Positions 36,006 to 46,803 of a stretch of DNA of 64,000 nucleotides are shown piece by piece. This DNA is from Cerioporus squamosus (taxonomy: Eukaryota; Basidiomycota; Agaricomycetes; Polyporales; Polyporaceae). The stretch spans positions 248,001 to 312,000 of the forward strand of contig JABYQS010000007.1 of the NCBI GenBank assembly GCA_022592435.1, given 5' to 3'. Position 1 is the first letter of the stretch. Each line of letters starts with the position of its first letter. The notes beneath the pieces are model-generated. The model was not told the origin of the DNA. It saw nothing but the letters and a program-made list of their open reading frames with translations, and did no database searches. Position numbers and translations under genes: made by a program.

Positions 36006-36115
36006 TAATATGTTGCATGCTGTCTTGGGATATATGGCTTGTATACATGAAATGCAGGCATGACAAGTGGAAAGGAGCAATATTCGACGTATGCATGAGA
36101 AGGTCAGTGTCTTGT

Positions 36116-37546
36116 CTAGAATCCTGTTGTACCGTCAACAATGAAGTATGATCGCATGCTAGAGCCCACTCACCATACTTGTTCCCCGCCTCCTTGCGGT
36201 TGCGCCTGCCTTGCGCAATCTTCTCCTCCAACGACTCTCTGTTCTGATATGCTTCCGTGAGCAGAGTCGAAAGTTGATGCCGTGTGCGTGCCCTTCCACC
36301 CAAAGCGGCCCCCTGTTATAAATGAGTATCTGGCTCAAATGACGGGATGGTCTACCCACCTTGATGTTCATCTTCGGAGCATCAGGAACCGCCGCAGCGG
36401 CAGTCGTGAGGGCCTTCCTCTCCTCGAGCTCCTGAATCTCCCGCTTGGCTTTCTCCATCTCCTTCAACGCGTTCACCTCTGCCGCTTCCTCTTCTGCACC
36501 CTCGAAGCCCTTCATGGTGCCCTTCTCCAGCGCCCTGACATGCGCGTCGTACTCCTTCTTCCACTTGTCATAAAACTTCTTGTAGTACGCAGGGTCGTAT
36601 GCCGCCCACTGGCCGGAAGGTAGGAGGTAGTACCCAGGATATGGGTCTGTTGGCGTAGGCTCTGGAGGAACGAAGTCATCCACTTTTGGAGCAGCAGTGA
36701 AGGAGGGAAGACCGGGGGTGGCGGAGACAGGCGGAGCAGAGGAAACAGAGGACACCTTGGAGGTGCTTGCCTGTGACGAGGACGACGCCAAGGAACCTGG
36801 AGACATGTCAGCGACAGGCTTGGGCGAATGGTAGGCAACTTACTGAGCCCCAAGAAATCCACTGCCGGTGCAGACGACACTGCTGGCCGTGTGATAGGTG
36901 CAGTATGCTTCTCCTCTACTGATATGTTCGCCTTGCCTCGGCGGACTGATGTCGGCACGAAGGGTAGGGACGCTTTTTCTTCTACCTTCCTCTCTTCGAG
37001 GATGACCGAGTGCGAAGAGTCGAGCGTATCCGCATGCTCTCCGTCTTCTTCCTCTTCTTCCGCATCTTCCACTGTTGTCGCTCTCGTCGGCTGACTCGGA
37101 GCGGTCTTGAACACCAGACCCGGTCCACGCCCGCCACCCAAGACCCTCTCCGGGGCAGGCGCAACAGGGGCCTTGTTCTTGGGAGCTGGTAGCATAGATA
37201 GTAGGGCAGACGCACCCGCCCCGGACTCCAGGCGAGGCTTCTTCGCAGCGGGCCGTTCGTCAGGGTCTGAGGCGTCACCATCTGTGTTCTTCGGAAGAGA
37301 TGGGAGTCCGATGGCAATCTTCTTGGGCCTCTTGGCTTTTGGTGGTGGCAAGGACAGACCAGAGCTCGTCTTGGATGAGGAAGCAGATGCATTCGCGGGC
37401 GGTGGCAGAGAGAACGCGGACTTCTTGGCAGGCGCAGGCAGGTTAGCAGTCAAGGTAGAGCTTGTAGAGGCAGACGGAGTCTGCGTGGTAGTCTCGACGT
37501 CGCTGCCATTGTCGCTGTCGCTGCCGTAGTCCTCGATGCCGAGCAT
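36116..37546 (-). CDS. PRCC-domain protein
   Basis: Exons 36844-37546, 36360-36796, 36174-36312 and 36116-36123 give 428 residues. PRCC proteins are proline-rich nuclear proteins linked to pre-mRNA splicing and mitotic checkpoint control. The N terminus MLGIEDYGSDSDN is typical; low-complexity Ala/Pro/Ser regions and an acidic EEEEED tract follow. The middle contains PYPGYYLLPSGQWAAYDPAY, and the C-terminal PRCC domain reads RHQLSTLLTEAYQNRESLEE then GRRNRKEAGNKYG. The last exon has 8 nt and gives the final Phe and stop. A 45-bp tandem duplication covers the start, so in-frame ATGs lie at 37591, 37636 and 37645; 37546 is chosen from the family N terminus. Confidence 0.85.
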
Positions 37547-37630
37547 GATGATGAGGGGAGGTGGGGAGGTGGTTCGGCACTTGCCGAGCATGATGATGAG
37601 GGGAGGTGGGGAGGTGGTTCGGCACTTGCC
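37541..37630. repeat. Perfect 45-bp tandem duplication over the PRCC start codon
   Basis: Two identical 45-bp units, 37541-37585 and 37586-37630. Each unit ends in TTGCC and the sequence TGCCGAGCATG occurs at 37537, 37582 and 37627, so the unit is bounded by an 11-bp direct repeat, as expected for slippage or microhomology-mediated duplication. On the minus strand each unit encodes 15 residues in frame with PRCC, beginning MLGK. Confidence 0.95.
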
Positions 37631-37737
37631 GAGCATGTTCAGCACGCGTTGTGGTGACGCGCTTCGGGCGGACTCTTGTTCTCCGTTCGCTCGTCTTCAT
37701 CTACTCTTTGCTGGTGGCGCGCTCGCGCACGACGACC

Positions 37738-40700
37738 ATGGCGACCTTCTCACCAGCACCGCGACGCACGGCGCGCTATGCGTCCATAGGCATGTCTCCT
37801 TCGCCACCCAGACAGGGCCTGGGTAGGCGTGGCCGCGCAGGGAGCACGCAGCCACAATCGCGTCTCTCAACCCCTGCAAGACGAGGGAATCTGGCACCTG
37901 TCCGAGATGACGACTCGATCATGTCTGGCTCTGGTATGGACGTGGACGAGGAGTCTTCGGAGATCTTCGAGCGCGGACTCAAAGCAGAGACTGTGTTCTC
38001 GAAGTCGAGGGAGATGACAGTCTCCTTCTATGCACAGCTGCCTGTAGAAGTCAGGCAGGCTCTGCGCAACGCAGGTGCGACTTTTCAACCCGGACAGTCT
38101 GCGACACATTCTTATACATGAGTCAGACTTCTTCAGGGATGGATACACGGGAGACGTAGACCCGGTAACGGGATTCGCTGTGGTCGCGTCGCTGGAGACA
38201 TGTTTTGTGTGGAAGTACAGTCAGGTACGTCCTGGCATCCTCATGCACGCTCTTAACCTATGCAAACCATTACGCGAAGGCATTGACAGGGACCCCGACC
38301 TGCTACATCTTCGGATGCCCTCACGACGACAATCCACCGCCTATGACCACTCCATTCCATGCACTGGTCCCCTACGGCTCACAAAGGGAACCAGGTCTCA
38401 TCGTGAGCTCCAACGTTGGTCAAATACGCTTCTGGGATAGTATCGGGATGGGTCTTGCGGGAGGCGATAATTACTCTTACTCCGCTCTGAACTTAGAGCA
38501 GGGAGAACATGTCACCAGTCTCACGCGGGCAGATGTAAGGCCTCATCTATTCAAACATGGGTCTGTAGCACTGATTATGATTACACCTTTGCAGCCCCAG
38601 ACCTATATCATCTCGACATCCGTTGGTCGGCTATTCCGACTTGCATTGACTTCCTCCGGCGGGAAGTACCACCTGTCGAACCATCTCTTCAGCCGACCAT
38701 TCTCGTCTCTGTCGTTGACTAGACTCCTTCCGGGGTTTTGGTCCGTCCAGGAATTGCAGCCCCAGCGAGGCAACATCAACGCCGTCGCGATTTGCGATTT
38801 GTCGCGCGATGCGACTGGTCGAGTTGTATGGGCGCTGGTGGACACGAGACTGCAGCAATGGAATATGTCCATCGAAGGCTGGGAGGAGTTGCTGCTTGAG
38901 GAGGATATTGGTGAACAGACACGGTTGGCCGTGAGGGAACACTTCTCGAATGCTCCCCGGGACGACGTGGAGCTTGACCTGGAGCTCCTGGACTTGAAGA
39001 TGCAAGGGTCAGTGTCCCTCAAGATGTTCTCGCCAAGTACTGACAATCATACCTCGAGGTAGGTCGAACGATATGGTCTTGCTGGTATCTTTCGCCGGCC
39101 AAGAAGATGAGCCGTCTATGGAACTTGTCACGCACCCTCGTCGTGTCTATGCCATCCTGTCAATAAGGCATCTCCCAGGCGTCTTCCAGATTCTGAAGGT
39201 CCAGGCCGTACCTTATCAGAGTGTAAGTGTTGCTTAATTCCAGAAGCCGCAGTACTCAACCGGCGTCTTTGCAGACATCAAGCTCTGGCGCACCCATGCA
39301 CCCGAGGTTGCAGGTCATCGTCCCGGAGAAGCTCGTTTCCATTCAGTTCGGTGATGCTGTGACTATATGTGCCCAAGGTGAGTATCACGTTCACCACACA
39401 AGCACATCACTTATGCACATGATCGGACAGACAACGAGTACATGGATAGGCTTGAGCTCAAATCATCCACCGACCGCACCCTCGGTGTCGGTGTGGTCGA
39501 GAACGAGCACTCGATCCTTGTTTTGACTGCTGCAACAATGATGAAGACAACAGTGGACATGGACGAAGTGGCCCGTTTCCACCCTGAGTTAGTTGTGCAT
39601 ATTTGTCTTGCACACAGAAGCGCTGACTGTCATGCAGGACTGGTCGTGCTAATCTCATCAAGTCCACAATGACGAAAGCCATCCTGTACGGCTCATTGCC
39701 CGAGGTGAGCCGGACGACGCATGGTTATTGTTGCTGTGACTTATCTCGATGATCACCAGAATCCACTTCATTTCAGCTTCCCTCCTGAGGTTGATGAGGA
39801 GGCTCTGATGTCTGGGGCTGAGCAACTGAGCGAAGCCGTGCTCGAGTCAGGTCAGTACAAATGGCTTCTATGTGACCGACTCGATGAACTTTGGATCGTA
39901 TCACAGATCCTGAAATTGTGCGCGCACACCACGATCTGAGCTCACAAATGAGTGGTCGCAAGGATCGTCTCAGTTTCTTGATCAAGTTCATCAACGACAA
40001 CTCTGTGCTCACGAAGGTGCGTCTGGCGGGTTGACGTTGGAGAAGCATGGTTGACAACTGCCATGTAGATGTCGCAAAGAAGTCGTCAAACATTGGCTAC
40101 CGACGCTGAGAAGCTATATGCGGCGCATCAACTCTGGATTCGTCACAACGAGTCGCTTCAGTCAGTCCGTTGGATGGTGGTTGTAAACCGTACAAGATGT
40201 ACTCACCCATCTTTTCCAGTGCTGGACACACTCAACGTACTTTGCAGAAGGCAGTTCAGCACTACATGACAGCTATTGGCGAAGGCTATCATGAAGATGG
40301 TATCCGAGCCTTCCTCAGACTGCGGGTGCGGGACCTGGGCGGCCTCCTGCCTCACATTGCGGAGTTTGTGCGCGTCTCGTCGTCGAGCATCAATGGGAAC
40401 CCTTCAGAAGTGATCCCGCAAGCAAACCAGATCGTTCTAGTCCGTGCATCTCGTACATCGCTCTACGTTCACTCGTCTGACAAGTCTCCCAGACAATCCT
40501 CCAAAGCGCATACAACTATCGAGAGTACAACCTAGGTGTCTACGGCATCTCTCTGCCCATGATCAACCCGTGGACTAGCCAACCGAATGTCATCGACATC
40601 TTGAACGAGCTGTTCAAGCTGACGACGCAGCTTGTGGAGGCGCCTTCTGGCGATCCGGACACCGGGGACATCAAGAGTTTACCCAGATCCCAGCTGCCCA

Positions 40701-42380
40701 AGCTTGCGTCATGCCTGTTTAAGTGCATCCAGGAACGGTTGGATTGGCTTGGAAGGTAAGGGTTGTATGACCCATATCCTGCAACCTATGCTGATTGAGC
40801 CTGTAACAGTCCAAGTGCTGTTGATGAAACAGGAGCAGAGAGGGAACGCTCGGAGCTCGACGAGAAGTTCCGCCAACTCCGCCCCGAGGTTCTGGAGACG
40901 CTTCGTATGTGATCTCCCTTCCCGTAACACTAAGCCCTGACGTTCACTGTGTTCAGGGAGGAATGACTTCGCCAACGAGGCGTTCCGGCTGGCTGAGGAT
41001 TATCATGACTTCCGGAGTCTTGCGTCCCTTTGCCACAAGGGCAAGGTGTATCCGCCTCAGGAGAACCCGAACGCTGCAAGAATCGAGGCATATATCGACA
41101 AGTTCAAGGAAGCTTTCACTACCGAGCTGTACCAATGGTACATCGAGCATGGCGAGTTGAGGACGATGTTTGCCCAAGATCACAGCGGGTATCTCGACTT
41201 GTTCTTCGCCGAGCACAAACATCCGGGCATCTCATGGATCCATGACCTTGGGCGGGGTCGGTATGCGAGCGCATCGCAAGCACTGCGGACAGAGTCTGAA
41301 CATGCATCCGAGCTTGCTTCGAAACATGTACGTTCCGAGGACTCATACTTCGTTGTTGATCGGAGTCCTCTCATGACTTACTTGCCGTAGCTCATGCTAA
41401 GTATCGGGAAGCTCTCTCACCTCGCTCAACTCCATGAGGGCGAGGCGTCGGTTAGTCAAGACGTGTTGGATGGTCTGTCGAGTTATTCTCTTTGCTTACA
41501 GCGTCGCTAACATCTGGGACCGGCAGCCTTCCACGACGGTCTGGACTTTGTCAGCGTACATGAGACGTTGGTCGAAGACCTCAAATCGGCGCTTGCATCT
41601 GTCCGGACAAGACAGTCCCTGGAAATGCAGGTGGATACCATCGCGAAGGAGAAGGCGTCCAATCTAGCAGGACGGAAAGCGTTTTACAACGTACGCACTC
41701 GTCAGCACTATGCCTAACCCATATGCTGATCCGTGCTACAGGTATTCAAGTTCCTCGTTCGCCGCCTACTGCAGGGGAAGGCCTTGTCCGTTGAGGACAT
41801 GGCTGAACTACTCAGCTTGAAGGACAACCGCAATCGCGTAGAAGACTACGCTTCAGCACTGCACTTGCTGGCTCGCGCAGAGGTCTGTCCCATGTTGCTT
41901 AACATGCTGCCGTTACTCATGCAAAACATAGAACCTACCGAGCGCACGGCGGCTGAGCGCATTCAAGAACGTCTGGCGACGGATCTTCGTCCATGACGAG
42001 TAAGTGTCCACTGCAATCCTTGCAGTACGTCCATCCACTGACTAGATATCACTCTCAGCTGGAACATGATCCGCCAGACGACTGGCGTGACCGACCAAGA
42101 GCTCAATGAACGCCTTCGGAATACAGCACTTTATGCCGCGCTCCTGGCCATTGCGCACAAGACGAACCGGCCAGAAGGCTACAAGCTCTCCCCAACCGAG
42201 GCACTGGATCGCCCGTCACAACAGGAGATTGCGCTCCGTTGGCCGAGCATGTCGCCTGAGGAGGTCGCGGCAATCGAGTTTGACTACGAGCGGGACTGTC
42301 GGACGCTGCACGACCTTGACCTGGAGGGTATCTACCAGAGCATGGAGCAGCTCGTCGAGAACGATGTTGGCCCGCCATAG
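37738..42380 (+). CDS. NUP133: Nucleoporin NUP133
   Basis: Twenty exons (37738-38074, 38127-38224, 38280-38534, 38595-39007, 39063-39222, 39275-39377, 39431-39587, 39638-39704, 39760-39850, 39907-40016, 40069-40160, 40220-40439, 40493-40755, 40810-40904, 40957-41327, 41391-41472, 41527-41690, 41742-41882, 41932-41999, 42059-42380) give 1202 residues. NUP133 is the membrane-sensing tip of the Y complex of the nuclear pore. The N-terminal part is a beta-propeller (VDPVTGFAVVASLETCFVWK, GTPTCYIFGCP, STSVGRLFRLAL). The C-terminal half is alpha-helical, with YHEDGIRAFLRLRVRDLGGL, NDFANEAFRLAEDYHDFRSL and VWRRIFVHDDWNMIRQTTG. Length and order match fungal NUP133. Confidence 0.9.
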
Positions 42381-42533
42381 CCAGACGCCCCCATTCGAAC
42401 GCTTGCTTTCGCTATGCGCCCTAAAATGTAGATGCTGTCGCTTTCTGTATCGTTGCTAGTCGCTGTAGTGCTTGATGTGTATGCTGGCCGAGAAATCTGT
42501 GCGTGCGCGAAGTGATAGCCAGGGACTCTGTAT

Positions 42534-43132
42534 TCAACTGAAAGGGTGCATGATCCGTGACAAGAATTTCTCGTAACTGACGCGAGCACCCAGGAGGATC
42601 GCAGCCCAGTTCCTCCGTCGCCACTCCTCGCCATACTCATCGAGCCGGGTGCGCTCCTGTACGACCCAGCCGCAGTAGAAGTTGGTGAGCGCGACCTCCC
42701 GCTGCTCGGGCGTCGTGCCCTCTGGAAGGCTCTGCAGAACCGCTTCCTTCGCAGCGTAGAAGCGGGTGTTGCTCTGTGGAATAGGGGGTCAGGCGACACG
42801 CGAGGAGGGTTGCCGTCGAACCAGTGGGGTGCGTAGATGGACATGGTGGGTTGCGTACACACCTCTTTCCAGAAGTCATGGTTGAACGCGTCGATCTCCT
42901 GCCTCATCATCTTCCATTGGTACTCGCGCGTGTCTCCCGTGAACTCCCTGAGCGAGTATGGATGTCGGACTTGCGGCGGCGGGGGTGGAGGCGCATCATC
43001 GTATATGACAGGACGCAAGTGCGAGACCGGGTCCGGGGGGGCTACCAGGTGCAAACGGGATAGTGATGCATGAAAACAGCGTGCACGAACGGGCGGAACA
43101 GACAGGGTAGGTGCTCGGAGGAACATGAGCAT
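42534..43132 (-). CDS. COA8: Cytochrome c oxidase assembly factor COA8 (APOPT1) homologue
   Basis: Exons 42863-43132 and 42534-42773 give 169 residues. COA8 is a mitochondrial factor supporting complex IV assembly. The N terminus MLMFLRAPTLSVPPVRARCF is a likely presequence. After a poly-proline stretch, the family core is YSLREFTGDTREYQWKMMRQ, then AFNHDFWKESNTRFYAAKE, and EYGEEWRRRNWAAILLGAR. The intron at the FWKE/SNTRF junction is phase 0. It is convergent with NUP133. Confidence 0.82.
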
Positions 43133-43370
43133 GGCGGTCCTCGAGAGAGGTTCGGAGCGCCCGTCCGCGCTGAGACACGACTATTCTGGACAGACACAGG
43201 GCACTCCGTACAGTGTAGACGGTACAGTACGCTACAGTCGAGAGTCGAGAAGGGCGCAATGACATTGTGGACAACTGCGGGTTACATTATAGATAGCGAT
43301 GTGTACGTTGTATCTATATGTTCAGTCCATCGTGCGTTCAATCCATCGTGAGGGCCGGCAGAGAGCCAGC

Positions 43371-44388
43371 TCAGTGCTTCTTGCCCGCAGCCATCTCCTG
43401 CACGTCCTGAGCCTTTTCTTCCACCTTCTTCTCGGCCTTCTGTGCCCACTCGGACGTAGGTGCGAACGCACCCGCTGCAATCCACGAGCCCGCGAAGACA
43501 CCGAGTAGGACCCAGAGCCCCTTCTTCTCATCACCGTCGAGTTTCCTCGAGTACGTCTTCTCCTGCGCTCCCGACGTCTCTGTCTTCGCCGCAACGTCAT
43601 ACTGTCCGTCCGCAGCGCCAGGCAACTTGAAGGTAGTCGGAACGCCGAGGTCGTCCGCCATGCCTGCAAGGAGCTGGCCAACAGCGGTCTTGGGCGCCGG
43701 ACGCGGGGCGGAGGATGGGGAGGAGGACGATGAGGGAGAGTAGAGGTTGTGAGAGGGTCCGCCGCCTGGGTGGGTTGCCTCGCCCGCGACGACGACAACC
43801 TTGGGCCCGGTGGATGGCGCAGATTGAGCGGGCACAGACTCGTGCTTGAGCTTGGAGGACTCCCAGGAATCGGGGAAGAACGGCTAGCACGTGGAAAGTG
43901 TCAGGTTGTCCTTTCGGCCACTCAGGACGAGGAGGACGAGGAGGACGTACTATCGGTACAGGAGCCTCAACCTCGGGCTCCGCCGCCTCAGGGATCTTGA
44001 TGTCGAGGTTGTACTTGGGATAGTTGGGCTCGGCAGTTGAGGGCACGCCGGGAACCTCTGTCGGTGTCTCAGTGCTGGTAGAAGCACGGCGCACCTGGGG
44101 CGCGGTGGAGGTAGGCTCCGGGGCGAAAGATTTCTGCTTCTCGTCATGCTGAAGACGCATGATCAAGGTGGCCTTGTTACCCGTGCTGCAGAGGCGCGTG
44201 AGGGGGGCGGGCGCAGGCTACGTGAAAAGCGCGACGTACGAAGACAGACCGCGTTTGCGGGCCTCCTTGCGGAGCTCGACGACGGTCTCATTCTCCCATG
44301 CCTTCGTGAGGAGAACAGTAGAGACGAAGGATCGCCTCTGGGACGCAACGGCGTGGCGGAGGGGGACGCGGAGGGCAGCAGCGTGCAT
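43371..44388 (-). CDS. SAP-domain protein with one transmembrane segment, probably mitochondrial
   Basis: Exons 44240-44388, 43951-44185 and 43371-43883 give 298 residues. The N terminus (MHAAALRVPLRHAVASQRRS) looks like a mitochondrial presequence. A SAP motif follows at about 32-62: ENETVVELRKEARKRGL then STGNKATLIMRLQ, completed across intron 1. A proline-rich linker leads to a single hydrophobic segment GLWVLLGVFAGSWIAAGAF (about 250-268) and a charged, Lys/Glu-rich coiled-coil C terminus ending AAGKKH. SAP motifs bind nucleic acid; a role at the inner membrane or nucleoid is only an inference. I do not know a named orthologue. Confidence 0.75.
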
Positions 44389-44653
44389 GGCGGACAAGTT
44401 GGAAGACAGAAATCACGCCGGAAACGTTCGGACACCCAGCGCGACAAGCGCCTCTCCTATGAGATCATCGAGCGCGTCGGTCCACCGCCACCGACTTGCC
44501 CGCTTGTTGACTTCGTCCATGAGTGAAAAGAGAGCGCGTTGGTCAGGTACTGTACATAAGTATCTATGTGTCTACACTGACCAGAGAGTGCTAAGACTAC
44601 ATACAATACAGGACGCTACTCAACAGAGGACGGTCGGCCAGACGCGACACGAA

Positions 44654-45602
44654 TCACACCTTCAGCTTCAAGAAGTCCCCGACCAACTGCATGAACTTCT
44701 CGCGCTCCTCCCAGAAGGGCGTGTGGCTCGAGTTTTCAAACGTGACCCATTTGACCTTGGGGATCCGTTCGAAGAACGGAGCTACCACGAAGTCCTGGGA
44801 GATATCCTTGCGACCGTTGATCACGAACGTTGGGACCCGTACCTGATGCAGCCGGTCGACGATCGTCCAATCCTTCAGGATGCTACGGGAACCCTTTGAA
44901 CAGCTGACGAATGAAGAGTATTGCAGGAGACACTCACGGAGCACTCGCGACGGTCGGATCTCCGTTTTCTCCGAACACCTGGTCCAAGGAGTAGATGAAC
45001 TCGGCGGGCAACGGCTTCACAAGGCAACCGTAGTGCGCATGGAACTCTCGGAGCGCTGCCTGGAACGCCTTCGGGTTCTTCATGCCACCCATTAAGCCCT
45101 CCTGCACCTCCTTAGGGAACGTCTGCACGAGCTGCGCGTTCGATTGGTTCCACAGACTGGATGCCGCGAGCGAGTCCGCCAGGATGAGCTTCTTCAATCC
45201 CGGCGGCTGCCTGCGCACTTCAAACTCGCTTCCGAGGATGCCGCCCCAGGAGTGGCCGAGGAGGTGGAATCCATCCTGCACGCCGAAGTGCTTCAGGAGG
45301 TTCTCGAGCTCGTCGATGAAGAGGTCGATCGTCCAGAAGGTAGGTGGCTTGTCTTTGAGGTGAGTCGAGCGCGCATTGCCAACCTGGTCGTAGAAGATGA
45401 CGGGGATGGAGGCATCCGCGAGATCGGAGAGGGGGAGGAGGGCGTCGTGCGATAGTCCCGGGCCTCCATGGAGAGCTATCAGGGGTGGGTGGGTGCGATT
45501 TGCGAGGTCCCCATAGACCTTATAGTACGTCTCGTACGTCTCTCCCTGGTAGGTGAACGGGATGTGTCCTTCCGCCATAGGAGCCTCGGTGAGTGTAGCC
45601 AT
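44654..45602 (-). CDS. Proline-iminopeptidase-like alpha/beta hydrolase
   Basis: Exons 44938-45602 and 44654-44882 give 297 residues. Family S33-type signatures are LIALHGGPGLSHDALLPLSD (oxyanion HGGPG), YDQVGNARSTH, the nucleophile elbow GHSWGG, NGRKDISQDF near the acid, and the histidine in SSHTPFWEER. The acceptor of the intron is CCCGTAG before CATCCTG, which joins VASAP to ILKDWTIVDRL. Such enzymes release N-terminal proline or hydrolyse amino-acid amides; the substrate here is unknown. No signal peptide is evident, so cytosolic. Start at 45602, with MAEGHIPF nine codons in as an alternative. Confidence 0.88.
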
Positions 45603-46803
45603 CTGTAGCCTTCTATGTATGATCCTAAGGGGAAAATGAGTGAGAAATCATAACGAACTCTCGATAGACAACGTACTGTAGCGCGGGGAAAGTTGTGAGT
45701 GGGGTGAGGCTGGCTGGAGGCCTTCGGTGATCGGTGTCTTATAAGCCATTCGGGGAGGACTCGGCTATAAACCCTTGGGGTATCGATATACGAGCGCATC
45801 TTTCGCAGCTTCTGTCTGCACCTGAAGAGTGATCGGTGACCGCCCGCCACAAGGCCGAGTCCCAACGGAGCTACTGTTGCGCGTTGTTGCGCCAGGTTGC
45901 GCCGCCCATGATCGAGAAGCGCCAGGGACGTGGTGATTTAGAGCCATTCCTAATCGTCATCAGGTACAGCATGTCTCAGATGAAGTATGTAGCTGGGAGC
46001 AAGCTGGGAGTACACTTGGTCACTGTGTCCAGATTACTCACCCAAGGTCATAAGTAACCAGTTATGATGACTTGTCATCCTCGTTGATGTAAGCCCACGC
46101 ACGTCTGCGAAGATGGAACCTATAGCAGAAACTTCTTACGCTAAGTCTCGGACGACATGAGTGCAACTGCAATTACAGCAACGTACTGACGAATCACAAT
46201 GGTCATACTTCGGTGTTCCTAACGCAGGCGTTCAGTATGACGTCCCAAAATGGCAATGACGTCGGTGTTACCTCTAAGCGCTCGGTGTGCCGGATGGCCA
46301 GCTGCAACTGCTTGCTTCCAGCTTCGCAAACGAACTGCAGAGCCAAGAGCCAGAACCAGCTTGAAAACACCAGCTACGTATCGTCCGTCTTCGAGATTCG
46401 AGAGAGTTCGTCGAATGCTCGTCGAACACGGGTGCAGTCCCCGGCACGTGTTCCGATACCGGCGTGTAGGATCGCGTGTGGGCGCGCTCGGTGTACCGCG
46501 TCTTGCGCTCAACGTCGACGAGCTCACGCTGCGCAGAGACTGGGTCAAGGGCGAGTGGAGAAGAGCTACAGCCCCGGGACTATCTATCACCATCGGTGAG
46601 ACTTATCTTGTGCCATCTTTCCTTCAAAGGCCGGCTTATTCTGCTTTCAATCTTTGCTGCCTCGTGTTTCCTCCGCCTCGTGTCCGTCCACTCCGTCTCT
46701 CCAGTCCTCGGTGACTCCTCTAGTCCATATTAATCCCGCCTGTTGTCCTTTCTGGCAGCCATTCCTCCCCATCCCCTCCCCCTCCTCTCTCTCCGTCCCC
46801 AAG
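45603..46803. other. Gene-poor region between divergent genes
   Basis: 1.2 kb between the divergent hydrolase and the 465-residue protein gene. Short open frames exist on both strands (for example 46219-46714) but without motif or codon evidence. Two partial CRE-like TGACGTC cores occur near 46229 and 46257. No RNA gene is recognised. Confidence 0.4.

Noticed and set aside
36512..37546. Unspliced continuation of PRCC exon 1 into a proline-rich tail
   Set aside because: It reads through an intron with standard ends; the spliced frame contains the conserved PRCC motifs.
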